DNA of 64,000 nucleotides from Euptelea pleiosperma (Eukaryota > Streptophyta > Magnoliopsida > Ranunculales > Eupteleaceae), in NCBI GenBank assembly GCA_035048495.1, contig CM068549.1, positions 13,111,863 to 13,175,862 on the forward strand, read 5' to 3'. A program made the position numbers and the translations under genes. The notes under the pieces are model-generated. The model was given only the letters and a program-made list of their open reading frames with translations. It made no database searches and had not been told where the DNA came from. Below, piece by piece: positions 1-10,690 of the stretch (positions within the stretch are counted from its first letter, which is position 1; every line of letters begins with the position of its first letter).

Positions 1-760
1 GTTCTAACTTAATAGATGGAGTGGAAATACCTCGTGTTTTTGTCCCCTACTTCTAGCCACTTGACTCTGCTCTTCTATCTCCAAAATATCTCTTGAGCTA
101 GGATCACTTTGTTTAGAAGGTTCTCCTTAGCTTCGCTTCAACTGCTATATGGTCATTGGTTGCGTCCTCCTCGAGCGACTCCTAATAGGTGGAAAGCTCA
201 TCTAGAAGGCCTTTAGTGTTCTTTTAAATGTTGCCAAAAATGTCCCTATTCCAAGTCTTCAAGACCTCTTTGAGACGTTTCAATTTCTGAGTAACTCTAA
301 AGAAAGGAGAACCCTGCATCTCCATATCCCAACTCCCTTTGAACATCTCCAGGAAATTCTCATGCAGCACCCACGTGTTGTTAAAATGGACAGGCCTATT
401 AGCAGCCTTGGGAATGTCGACACTCCACTCGAAGAGAGTGGAGTGATTCGAAGAGCACCTCGACAGAAGCCATAGAACTTTGTAGCTCCAATTCGCAAAT
501 TCCTTGCACTAGGCTTGATTGAAGAAATATCTATCAATTTTGTTGAAGATCATCCTAGTATTATGTTGCTTGTTGCACCAGGTATACTTTAGGCTAGAGA
601 AGGAGCTTTCCATCAAGTTGCTATTGTTCACCATGCAGAAAACTCATTCATAGCTTTAGCATTGGGGGCTCTCCCTTCTTTCTTGTTTGCCGATCTCAAA
701 TTTGCATTGAAATCCCCTAGCACAAGCCAAGGGTATTCCCATCCTGCATCTGGATAACAT
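1..760 (-). pseudogene. LINE ORF2 endonuclease and linker, truncated
   Basis: On the minus strand near 750-690 the peptide WEYPWLVLGDFNANLRSANK contains the G-D-F-N motif of the apurinic-type endonuclease of plant LINEs. Further along come a LKTWNRDIFGN segment (around 270-235) and KWLEVGDKNTRYFHS (around 60-20), the typical linker before the reverse transcriptase. Several stop codons and frame changes break the reading frame. The reverse transcriptase itself would lie to the left of the window. The family nicks target DNA to prime reverse transcription; this copy cannot. Confidence 0.78.
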
Positions 761-761
761 C

Positions 762-1577
762 TTACCACAATCTACATCTAGTCATTCGAAGGCAACTAAC
801 ATGCACAAGGTAATTTTGGTATTCAAACAAGACACAATGATTTGTTGCTCCATTGCTGGTTCTTGAGTCAACATGAATAGGGTACCCTAGGGCCTTGCCC
901 ATGGACATTAGGGTCTTGGTTTCCCAAAATTCAATAATCAAACTAGAAAAGAGAACAGAACCCACACTAATTAAGGCGTGGCTGTTCCTTTGTGTGCCTG
1001 GGTTAAAGTTGGGTAACCATTGTGATAGCCTCAATATCTGGTTCTCGATCATCCACGGGCCACTAGTCCAAATCATCCTCAAGTCGCGCTCATTCTCCAG
1101 CCGGATGGCCGGTGAAGTAGCCCTTCCCCAAAGGGATGATTCTCCAGTCACCTGTAGGTTATGAGAGAGCTTGTGCTTTTTTTTTTTTTTATCACCATTT
1201 CAACGCACTTTTTGGAAATCCAACTTATCGATTAGGCAGAACTTGCAATACTCTAGCCCCTTCTCATAAGAATCAAAGGGAATTTTGATGGAAGGGAATT
1301 CCCCTCTTTTGCTTGGGGTGGGTAAGGATTCCATGTCTACAGGCTTTTGCTCTCTCCTAGCAACATCAGCATAGGGTGCTGTCCTCACTGAGCGGCTTGC
1401 AACGCCAGAACTATTGTTCCCAACTTTCAAGGCCACAACAGTCGGAGCTTTGAAAATAGACAGATCCATCCCTGAAAAAGGGGTTAACCCATAAGAACAG
1501 AAAGGGATTATGACCGCGGGGCCGAAGGTACCTCTAAGGAAAGAAGGAAGGGAGCCTGGCAAAACCCTTACCCTCAA
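762..1577 (-). pseudogene. LINE ORF1 relic (DUF4283-type, Gag-like)
   Basis: Two minus-strand frames, 1577-1200 and 1151-762, together resemble the N-terminal half of plant LINE ORF1. The first contains YADVARREQKP followed by PSIKIPFDSYEKGLEYCKFC, like the entry to DUF4283 in these proteins. The second has WLPNFNP, then an SLIIEFWETKTLMSMGKALG segment and PIHVDSRT, which matches the usual W-x-P-x-F-x-P ... G-x-P-I-x-V-D-x-x-T pattern. The family binds RNA in the retrotransposition particle. The frames are separated by about 48 bases with a poly-T tract. The C-terminal CCHC knuckle usual in the family is not seen. Non-functional. Confidence 0.72.
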
Positions 1578-1894
1578 AAGGACCGAAACTACTCGATCAA
1601 CAATACCCTAGACTCACTTACCAGTTCCGCAGCAAAACCCTAGACTTGCTTAAGTTTTAGAAACTGCTTTATTGGCTTAAAACATGAAAAAACAACTTTT
1701 CATAAGTTATAAATTGACTTTTAGCTTATTTGAAGCTTACCCAAATAATGCAGCCTATTAAACCTCACGTTTGTCTTTTATTGGTTGTCGAATAAGTGAA
1801 CTAGATCCAGTAGGCTTAATTGATTTTAAATGTTAGATTGCCATTTTTAAACTTGGAAAAGTCTTTTTTTTCCACAAAAAGATGTTTTCCAAAA
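1578..1894. other. Intergenic AT-rich sequence
   Basis: No coding region was recognised. A run of reverse-complementary 'aagctt / aagtcaa'-type words near 1660-1750 looks like the end of an unidentified small TIR element, but no partner end was found. Confidence 0.4.
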
Positions 1895-1923
1895 CTAGTA
1901 GGTACGCACGTGCGTTGCACGTG
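1895..1923 (-). other. Helitron 3' terminus (hairpin plus CTAG)
   Basis: Stem CACGTGC at 1907-1913, three-base loop, complementary arm at 1917-1923, then about 8 bases and CTAG at 1895-1898 on the minus strand. This is the expected 3' end of a plant Helitron, where the hairpin acts as the terminator of rolling-circle transfer. Confidence 0.68.
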
Positions 1924-3104
1924 GAGAGTTAGAGTTGGACTGAGGAAATGTACATTAATGAATTTTATAAGATGGCCGAGAGTAAATTCACATCCATACT
2001 TTTAGAAGTACGATGTTAGACGAGCAAAAAGTTTCGACTCACCAAAAGGAAGAACTTCTGTCTTTGATTGTTTTAATGCATTAAGGTCGAAGGAAAGTAC
2101 ATCAACACTTCAAATCTTGAACGTCAAAGAATTGGGATTAAGATAGTAACGATCCCCAATGATTGAAAGTGTACAATTAACCTAGTTTCCTACTCCTCTA
2201 ATCAAATTAATTATTTATCAGTTGCAATCACTTCACCAACGCAGTAGTCAATTCAGCTCTGAAGGTAAGTTCTCCAGGTAATTGTCTTTCTTTAGGCATT
2301 TAGCCATGCCAATTCAGTGCGATCATTTGGTGGTGTTGATCATTTGGGTAATTCCATGGGCCAACATTGTTGAAAATGGGTTTTGACTTTAAGGACACTA
2401 TCAATATGGTTTTTCTTTGTGGTGAAAATGGTTTGTCCTCTTTGTTATTATAGTACCTAGAAATGACAGTCCATGAGGTCTAGCAAGAAAGAATACAAAC
2501 AACACGCTACTATGTGATTAAAAGGATGGGACTCTTCTTGTGTTTCACCATGTATATATACAGATCTATACAAATCAACTTCGTATTCATCTTTACGTAT
2601 CATTTTTTACATCAACACACACCACGAATTATTCCTCTCCCATACAGAGATGACGAAGGGGCAACTGAGCCTGATGATCCTTGAAGCATGCTCTAATATG
2701 CACAATAAAGAGTAAGAAATGGCCAACCATTTTGCATATCTTAACATGTCCATGGCTTTCTTGAGATTATCATAAGTTTTCTACTACAGCCATTTGTTTC
2801 CAAGTTTTTTTTTTCAAGGGATCCTGTTCATGCAACTGAAGATTAAACATGTGGTCAATTATAGCTTATAATTCAATTACTCCTTATTGACCTTAATTCA
2901 GCAAATTCTGCTGGGGCTACCCATTTTTTATTTCTCTATGTCTTTTACTTTCTAACAGTATATTTCATTGTTTGATGCCGACAAAGACTGTCATTTTGTG
3001 TAGTAAGAGCCATTTTTCGTCATAATGAATAATCTACTTACAACTGAAAGAGCTGATGATTATTTATGATGTCATGTAACTAAAAGTTGATTTATTCATG
3101 ATAG

Positions 3105-3353
3105 AACTTTGATAGAGGAGCCAATGTTTGAAGAATATTGACAGAAGGATGTGGAGGAATCAATCCGGCAAGGGAACCCAAAACCATTTGTAGAGGAAGC
3201 AGTGTTACAGGTGTCCAATTGGGGTTTCAACCTAGTGGACCTTCAGGTGTAGAAGAAGCGCTGGGTAAAGGCATCCTCCATTGGCTCAAGTCCATGTATA
3301 GTCAAACCAAATGGGAGTTGGCAGGCTTTCTTTGTCCAATACATATTTGGCAG
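3105..3353 (+). pseudogene. Alpha/beta-hydrolase exon fragment inside Helitron
   Basis: One frame reads DVEESIRQGNPKPFVEEA, then VLQVSNWGFNLVDLQV. After a one-base frame change near 3255 it continues KGILHWLKSMYSQ ... GFLCPIHIWQ. This matches, from memory, a conserved internal part of plant alpha/beta-fold hydrolases ending at the 'GPIHIWQG' motif before the catalytic Asp/His region. It breaks off at CAG|GT (3353/3354), a normal splice-donor context, so it looks like a genomic exon with flanking introns. A TGA at the expected Trp of EEYW, a TAG after LQV and the frameshift make it dead. It is in sense orientation on the plus strand, opposite to the Helitron. The other hydrolase exons were not confidently found. 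Confidence 0.66.
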
Positions 3354-4246
3354 GTCTGCACAAATCTTCCTTTTCATTTTGTCATTCTTTTGCCTGGTTT
3401 AAAGTCTAAACAGTGTTGGACTCATATAAGGAACTTCTTCAATAAAATGGATTTGTTTTTCCTAGTAGGGTTAGAATTCATATATATTAATGCTTAATAT
3501 CTTTTTTATTTTTATCAGGAAACAACTTAGAAATGCCTTTATCTTCCTTGGGATAAAAATGCAAGTGAAGATTCTATCCTAAGTACAGAAATATGTTTTT
3601 CTCTTTTAAGAAAAACCCTAAGTTAGAATAATCGAGTACCACGAAATCCAAGTATTTGTCAATTAGACTATAATGTTGGTCTGCCAGCGTAAGCAGTACA
3701 TATGTATTGCTCATGTAGGGTAGGATCAACCATGATGGATCCCCTAGAAGATCTCATCCCTAAAATCAACCTTACTGGATCGTCCTGACCTCTCATCTTT
3801 TCTTCGAAGCACTCATATCTCCTAATTGTCCTTTAGAATGCAATAAATAGGACGCTTACCATCATCTAACTAGGTTGCTTTTTAGCTCGGGAGATCATTT
3901 CATTGGGACTGCTGCCTTCACCTTTATACATCTGCCTGATGGGTACCGTAGGTTACCTCATCAAACATATAGAAATTGGGACAATATTCTATAGCTATGC
4001 TCCAGAACTCTTTTCATTAGTGATGGGGTACACCACCTCAGCATATTTCCATGTGACAAGTTTCACTCTTGTAGCACTCCGCCACCAGGCAAAAAGAGAC
4101 ATTTTCTTTTGCATTCTTTATGTTCTAAAAAATATTTTAAAATTCAATTGCTGCAATTGGTAGGGTGAAGGCATGATGTGGACAGGGGAACTATCCCCAT
4201 GACTAATCCAGAGCATCATCTATCCGATGGATAGTATGGATACGAC

Positions 4247-4271
4247 TGAGAGAGAGAGAGAGAGAGAGAGG
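4247..4271. repeat. (GA)n microsatellite
   Basis: An uninterrupted run of about 12 GA dinucleotides lies between two unrelated stretches of the putative Helitron. Confidence 0.95.
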
Positions 4272-5329
4272 AGTGGGTGCCCAAACAGAATATGAATATT
4301 TTGGTCCCACATGGGTGCCCAGCCAAAAGACGTGGGTGCGAGTGACCCTAAAAAACATGCTTGGCCCGTGCTTTAGCACGGGCGAAGAAATAAAAATTAA
4401 ATATTAATGGCCATGTAAAATTAGCGAAGAAATAGTAAATGAAAAATAAAAATATTATTAGCAATGGTGAGACATGAGCAATGAGCAATGAGCAATGAAA
4501 CTAATTATATTCTCTGCAACTTTGAGAGAAAAAAATTCAAATGTTTAGCAAATCCAAGTGAAAGCAAAAAATTCCATACTATTGAAATATATTATGCAAA
4601 TGACTAATGTGACCAGATCAAAATTCAAAACACTGGTAATCAAACTAATTAATTAAAAAAAGTGCAATTCCAAAAACTAATCAATTAAATAATAGCTCAA
4701 GGGTTGAACTTTGGTGTTTGAAGATATTTTTTAAACCATTGATCTTATTTTTATTTTGTTTATTTTCTTTTTCAAGTTACGAAATAACAAAATAAAAATT
4801 ATTAATTGAATAGTTAAGAACTCATTGGTATTAATTAAATTTGAAAATATTATTTTTGTACATGGTGATTGTCTAGAGCTCATTTACACTTACTCTCCCT
4901 GTGGTTAACACTTCAAGCAATACTTGACACAGTGCGTTATGCAAGTTAAGGATGGTCAATAAATAACATTTAAGCCTCATGATCTTTTTTTCCAAACTCT
5001 CTTCTTAAAATATGTGGGTTTCACGTCTTCATGTCTTGATCCATGTCCATATTTTTTACTCTCTTTGGGTCATCATGGACCTACACACTTAAAAATAGCC
5101 TGATTAGTTATTTCTAACCATTGGATTTGAGTCTTTTTCAGATGGTCAATGAATACATAAGTGGCATATAGCCCCATGACACTTTTTCCTCTCCTCTCAA
5201 AAATGTGGGCTCCACTTCTTCATGAATATTGAGTGATGTCCATGTTTTTCGTGACTCCCTTTGGGTCTTCATTTTTTCGTTATAACTGCCATTTTTTAAA
5301 CCATGCAGACTACCACCTATACACAACCG

Positions 5330-5720
5330 TCACTGGTGTTGCATTGGGAATAGTAAGCACAAACTCTGTGGCCTTCCTAGGTTCCAGTGACAAACTGTTT
5401 TTACCAACACTTTGGTGTACCCTCATAGAAGATGTATCAATGGCTGATTTTTTATGAGTATGATCTCCTCACCATCATATAGATAACCCCAACAAAAAAT
5501 CAGCCCATTTTGAAATTTCTAATCTCATCAAATGTGGTTTTCAAGTTAAACGGTAAAAATTGACAGGCCATAATTCTTCAACTTCTAAACCAGTCTATGA
5601 ATATCAGAATGATTTGAAATTTTGTGAGGATGATCTCCTCACCATAGAGATCTTCTTCACGAAAAATTAGCCATTGATTCATATTCTATGAGGGTACACC
5701 AAAGTGTTAGTAAAAATGTT
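5330..5720 (+). repeat. Dispersed repeat, related copy at 59630-60070
   Basis: The block contains 'gatctcctcacc' twice, and 'aaaaatcagcccatttt', 'atcaaatgtgg' and 'gaatatcagaatgattt' in the same order as a block at 59630-60070 inside CACTA-2. The words around 5400-5420 (accctcatagaagatgta) recur inverted near 5690-5700, suggesting a foldback-type element. No coding capacity. Confidence 0.7.
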
Positions 5721-6188
5721 GGTCATCGGAACCCGACCCAATGGAAAATACTAATATTTTTTTTTGTCAAATGTGTAAAATAGAGTGAACATTTTCTACG
5801 TTAGTATCTGTAGCTGATGTGGTACAAAGAGAAGAGCCATTTTAGACAGAAAGTTTTTACAAAGTCTAAAACATCCTTAATTATTTTAATTAAATAGATT
5901 AAAGTGTGAAGGGTGTTTTTGGAATAGATTAAAAAGTTGGAATCAATTCAGATAGTTAATGCCTAATTAATGTTTTGAAAAAAACTAAATAAATAGGAGA
6001 GGAAGTGACACAAACAAAACGTGAGAGAGAAAGTTAAGTTGCTAACCTTTTGTGTAGGGGTATCTTTGGTAAAAAAAGTAAAAAAAAAGATGGATGTGAA
6101 GGGTAGAGTCAGTAAAATAGGGAAAAATTAGGGATAAAATATGAAAAAAGATTTTTCGGGATACTAACATTTAGTAGTATAGATAATA

Positions 6189-6551
6189 GGTTGTTTGCAT
6201 GACCATTTAAAAAAAAAGTATTTATTCCATAAAAATATATATTTTAAGCCTAAGTCTTTTTATAAAAAATAGCTGAAAGCTATTTCTCAAATAAAAAAAA
6301 ACTTTTAAATTTTGATACCTCAATGAACATAATAAACAAAGAAATAGTTATTGGTAGAAGTCCCCTTTCATAAAATAAAGACATTATAGTGGTGGGACCC
6401 ACTAAGAGAAGATAAATACATTTTGCATTAATGATGATCCAAACAACCTTTTTAAGAAAAATACATTTTAAAAAATATATTTTCAGAAAAGTGATCATTT
6501 TTTTAAAAAAATATGTTTTTTTTTTTGAAAAATGGCGATCCAAACACCCCC
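6189..6551. mobile_element. Short TIR element (MITE-like)
   Basis: The left end GGTTGTTTGCATGACCATTT and the right end, read in reverse GGGGTGTTTGGATCGCCATT, are near-perfect terminal inverted repeats around about 360 bp of A/T-rich, non-coding sequence. Both outer sides carry TA/TAG, compatible with a short target duplication of a Harbinger-type element. It sits only 5 bp from the Helitron 5' terminus at 6183. Confidence 0.62.
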
Positions 6552-6835
6552 TAGACTTTAACCTGGACAAATAACTCATTCACTTTTTAAAATATTATAA
6601 TTGACCGCTAAGTATTTATAAACTACTTTGTAAAATAAAGTCTTTCTTAAAACGGTGCATTCACCTAATCCCTAGTAGATGCAAGACATGCATAACTTTC
6701 TACATACACAATTTAAACCAAGTGTGTGTTTGGACTGTGTGCTCAAAGCTTTTCCTAGCGTGTTTGGTTGATGAGCAATCGTGAAATTACTTTTAAGTCT
6801 GTGTGAAATTCCCTTCAGTACAAGAAAACTGGCTT

Positions 6836-7125
6836 ATAGCGACGGGCTTTTACCGACGAGCACCTATAACCATTGGTATTGGTAGTTATAGCGACGGTCA
6901 CAAATCTCACTGTCGCTAAAAAAATAAGGTAAGGATCATGGGAAAATATGGTGGAAAAATTTGGGGTTTATAGCGATGGTTTTAAGTTGACCATCGATAT
7001 ACATGGTTTTTACCGACGGCCACATAGCTGACCGTCGGTAAAATATCTTTGACCGACGGTCAGATGTATGGCCGTCGGTAAAAACCATGTATACCGACGG
7101 TCACATGGCCGGCGGTAAAAAGACT
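6836..7125. repeat. CACTA-1 left subterminal repeats
   Basis: About ten copies of a 10-12 bp word of the type TTTACCGACGGTCA or its complement, in direct and inverted orientation. In En/Spm elements such arrays bind the element's own protein. Similar words fill the right end. Confidence 0.85.
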
Positions 7126-7445
7126 AGTATAAATAAAAAAAAATCCCAGTCCTTCCATTCGCACGAACCCTCTCCTCCTCCTCCAAAACCCCTTCTCTTC
7201 TTGCCATATATTCTCCGCCGCCCACTGCCACTACTGCTTCATGCCTCACCGCCGCTGCCACTACCACTGCTGCTCCAATGCCACTGCCACATACCGTCAC
7301 TGCTACCACCGCCGCACATTGCTGCTACTGCTGCCGCTGCTTCTCCGGTAAGTTTTCTCCTCCCGCTCCCTCTTTCAACCCTTTGGGTCTTTATACCCTA
7401 AATAATGGTCAGTAATGCTCGAAATCTATGGGGGCTCCGTTGACA
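7126..7445 (+). other. CACTA-1 5' leader, CT/CCG-rich, with possible splice donor
   Basis: A pyrimidine- and CCG-rich stretch (7150-7350) ends in CCG|GTAAGT at about 7348, a strong donor. It can be read as a proline/leucine-rich peptide, but the composition argues for an untranslated leader exon of the transposase transcript, which is common in CACTA elements. Confidence 0.4.
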
Positions 7446-8065
7446 GCCCTAAAATGACAGGATCCATTATAGGACACAATAGGGAGCCAGTGGCACACTC
7501 TTAGAGGACTCTGACCATATGGATGTTTGGCCAATCCATAGGTCGACCTACAAACCAAAAATTAGTCTGATTATAGTGATATCTAGGCATTGAATTGGTC
7601 TTATTTTCATGATCTCAACTAGTCGGAATTTGAACAGTATTTTCAGGCTGATTTTTGGTTTCTAGGTTCACCTAGGGATTAGCCAAACATCCATAGGTCG
7701 ACCTACAAATCAAAATTCAGTCTGATTAGTGATTTCTAGGGCGTTGAATTGGATTTATTTTCATGGGTTGATCTCAACTAGTTGGAATTTGAGTAGTATT
7801 TTCAGGCAGATTTTTGGTTTCTGGGTCCACCTAGGGATTAGCCAAAGATCCATAGGTTGACCTACAAACCAAAAATCAGTCTAATTAGTGATTTCTAGGC
7901 GTTGAATTGGACTTATTTTCATGGGTTGATCTCTTTTTTTAGTCTGATTTTTGGTTTGTAGATCCACCTAGGGATTAGCCAAACATCTATATGGTCAGGG
8001 TCCTCTAATAGTATGCAACGTGGCTCCCTATTGTGTCCTATAACGGATCCTGTCATTTTAGGGCT
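7446..8065. repeat. Foldback element 1
   Basis: The outer arms 7446-7545 and 7970-8065 are inverted copies: AGCCCTAAAATGACAGGATC at the left matches the complement at the right, followed by 'ggacacaatagggagcca' and 'gaccatat.gatgtttggc'. The middle contains three imperfect direct copies of a roughly 170-bp unit with 'ataggtcgacctacaaacc' and 'tgatttttggtttctaggt'. Related sequence occurs at 59130-59610 and 63480-63720. No coding capacity. Confidence 0.8.
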
Positions 8066-8320
8066 TTTGGTGATTGCAATTGAGAACACATATTTCAATC
8101 ATGTGAGAAAATAAAGGCGTATTTCAGGTGGAACTGAATTCTCACCTATCTAGATGGGAAATGAATTTTGGGCTTAGTAGTGTTTTCCCAAGGAAAATGA
8201 TATTTTCCCACTTAGGCGTGTTTGATTACACGGAAATTTTTTTGAGAAAATAAATCTGGGAAATGCCTTAAATGGCTGATTGATTGTCTCTAGCCATGGA
8301 TTTAGTACTTCTTAGGACAT

Positions 8321-8694
8321 GATTCTAGCCGTTGGATTTAAACATGTTTTTTTGGGTAGTAAATCCAATGGCTAGAAATCATCAATTAAGCTGATTTTTA
8401 GTGTGTTTATCCATCAGTAGGTGGGCTGAACATTCATGCGGTCATTGGTCCCAAAAAATGATCTATGTAGGGCCACGAGTATCCTCTACATCGACTGTAC
8501 CGGGGTCTTGTGCATCTAAATTATCAAGAATAGGACTCTCGTGGCCCTACATAAATTATTTTTGGGCCTAATGACTGTGTGGATGTTCAGCCCACCTATT
8601 GGTGGATAAACACACTAAAAATCAGCTTGAATGATGATTTTTACCCATTGGATTTACTACTCAAAAAACATGGTTGAATCCAATGGCTAGAATC
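8321..8694. repeat. Foldback element 2
   Basis: Long inverted arms 8321-8483 and 8527-8694 share, in inverted order, GATTCTAGCC.TTGGATT, GGGTAGTAAATCCAATGG, AAGCTGATTTTTAGTGTGTT, GTGGGCTGAACAT and GGGCCACGAG. The spacer is about 43 bp. The near-perfect palindrome would fold into one hairpin, typical of foldback or MITE elements. Confidence 0.85.
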
Positions 8695-8915
8695 AAACCT
8701 AAAAAGTTGGGTTTGTATATCCAACAAGGGGATGTGCTAAACATCCATGTGGTTGGTGGGCTAGGGCCTTCTCCCACTTGGGGTTTTCTGGGTCTGCCTC
8801 CATTGGCCTTATGGTAGAGATGGCCCTGTGTATAGTGAGGTATATCGTCAACATTGATGATGGACATTCGGAAGCAAAGTTCTATTCTATTGGACCCACT
8901 TTAGAGTTAGATCTA

Positions 8916-9786
8916 GGGGGAGTTTGGGAATGAGAAGTAGAAGAACTTTTACTTGTAGTACAAGTTAATAGTCGATTTTTGACATCCAAAAAGTTTGAAA
9001 TTAGTTTGGCAAAATACTGACTTATAAGTCAATAAGTCTAAAAGTTAGTTTGTCTTTGCTTTGTCAAAACAATGACTTATGTGTGGCATCGACTCGGCTG
9101 TCGAACGAGGTGCTTTCCAATGGATCTCGCATCACAAGATTTCAACATTGTTGTCAACAAAAAATTAGAAAATCTCATGATCCAGAGCATCTTCATCCGG
9201 TAATCTCCGCTCCTCTTTTCTTCATTGATTTGAAATGGAAGAGATCTGTGAATCGAGAAGATAAAAAGAAAAGAAGGAACATTAGGGTTCTTTTGAGGTC
9301 TGCCAGTCTGAGAAAGAGAGAGTAGAGACTACTCGAATCACCCACTCCTTTCATTTCTTTTCTCTTTCAGATATCAAATTCCGTGGAGATCAAATCATTT
9401 GTGGAAAATGGTTTGGGAGGTTAGCAATTAGTGCTTGAAGACACGAAGAGAGCGATGAAGAAGGAAGAAATGAAGAGATTTCTCCAACCTGTGATGAACC
9501 AAATCAAGGGTTTATAGAGATGGGCAGAACCTGAGGCAAAAGATGATGAAGAATTTTCATAGACGAACATTCACCATTTCTAGGGTTCTTGGGAGAGAAA
9601 GAGGAAGCCCCTTTTTTGTTGTGAGAAAAGTATCGGGCAGAGAATAACTTTTGTCAAAAGTTAAAAGCTAAAAAATTTAGCTACTGTTTTGAGTTCGTTT
9701 TTAACTTACACGCATCCATACTATCTTTTTGACTCTTTAACTTAAAAAGTCAATAAGTCACTTCTTTTTGTGTTCCCAAACACCCC
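8916..9786. mobile_element. Non-autonomous TIR element of about 870 bp
   Basis: The left end GGGGGAGTTTGGGAA and the right end, read in reverse GGGGGGTGTTTGGGAACA, are terminal inverted repeats. Just inside each is an 'aaaagtcaataagtc / gacttataagtcaataagtc' block, also inverted. The middle (9050-9640) has short open frames without a recognised domain; it may be captured host sequence. No clear target duplication. Confidence 0.6.
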
Positions 9787-10690
9787 CCAAGTGGGCTAAG
9801 AATGCCTTTCATACCCCACTAATTTGGATTTTTTATTTGAGCTATAGAACATGATGTTTGATTTTAAAACTAATTGCTTTCTACTTATTGAAATTTAATA
9901 ATGCTCACATTTATGATCGACATATCTTGCTCATTTATGATTTACCATATCTTGCTCATTTATGATTTACCATATCGTGCTCATTATTTTGTGGGAATAT
10001 GCCGATGATCTCAAGGGTGGACTATCCTTTCTTTTTTTGACTGAATATCCTTTATTGTCAGTATAGTTTAGTTGATAAATTTTTTTTAGTTAATGATGTA
10101 TATTATGTTAATGGTGCATACACATACATAATGCATATACATGTATTGAACCTTAGATCTCCTGTTTGAGAATCACTGTGTGACAATTTTGTGTCTTATT
10201 ACTTTTTGGGACATCAGTTGTAAACTGACATTTGGTTTTCATTTCAGACTAAATTCAAGTAAACAACATTTTTGTCTTAATTGTGATGAGATTTCAAAAT
10301 TGTCTACTGTTGATTCTTGAATTGTCCCTTTTGAACAGTTTGGGAATGCATAATCTCTGGTACAGTCAGTAGCTAAAGTGTTTATTTCTATTTGAAGGAC
10401 AATTTCGGCAGCATTCTTCTTATTTTCTAGGTACATATTTAGACAAGGTAGTATGTTTGCCCTAGTCTAAATTGTGTATTTGGAGAACTATGGGGAAATG
10501 ATATTGAAATTTTCCTTTAAATAGAAATAACCACTTGGTTATTGAGTATAACGGAGATTATGCATTCCTGAATGGGATAGGATCAACCCACCCATTAGAG
10601 AGGAGATAGGATGCATGATACAAGTGCATTTGAGTTATGTATGACAATGTGTTTAATTTCGGTTGAAGGTAATATCGCTTTGAAGGAGAC
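9787..10690. other. CACTA-1 non-coding sequence before the transposase
   Basis: AT-rich, with a threefold 24-bp tandem repeat (unit containing catatcttgctcatttatga) at 9921-9990. Nothing coding was recognised. It probably holds the first introns or the leader of the transposase transcript. Confidence 0.5.

Larger units (their letters stand above)
1..1577 (-). mobile_element. Truncated L1-type LINE (non-LTR retrotransposon)
   Basis: Read on the minus strand, this stretch runs from an ORF1-like DUF4283 region into an ORF2 endonuclease and the endonuclease-RT linker, and is cut off by the window edge at base 1. The order (ORF1, endonuclease, linker) is that of plant L1-type LINEs. Stops and frame changes occur throughout, so it is a relic. 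The poly-T run at 1171-1184 separates two ORF1 frames and may be a slippage site or an insertion scar. No 5' boundary or target duplication could be recognised. Confidence 0.8.
1895..6183 (-). mobile_element. Probable non-autonomous Helitron with captured gene fragment
   Basis: Two termini in the same orientation fit a plant Helitron. At the right, the minus strand starts TCTATACTACTAAATG at 6183 and is preceded by A. At the left, the minus strand ends in CTAG (1895-1898) followed by T, the normal A/T insertion site. Nine bases inside lies a perfect 7-bp hairpin (CACGTGC, loop GTT, GCACGTG; 1907-1923). A second possible 3' end lies at 4356-4383: an 8-bp hairpin GCCCGTGC/GCACGGGC (loop TTTA, 4364-4383) followed by CATG. 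The 4.3-kb interval may therefore be two nested or tandem Helitrons. No Rep/helicase was seen, so it is non-autonomous. Confidence 0.6.

Noticed and set aside
895..1164. Plus-strand 89-residue ORF
   Set aside because: Antisense to the LINE ORF1 reading; no domain.
7087..7401. Proline/leucine-rich 104-residue ORF
   Set aside because: Made by CT/CCG-rich leader sequence of CACTA-1 and crossing a likely splice donor; composition artefact.
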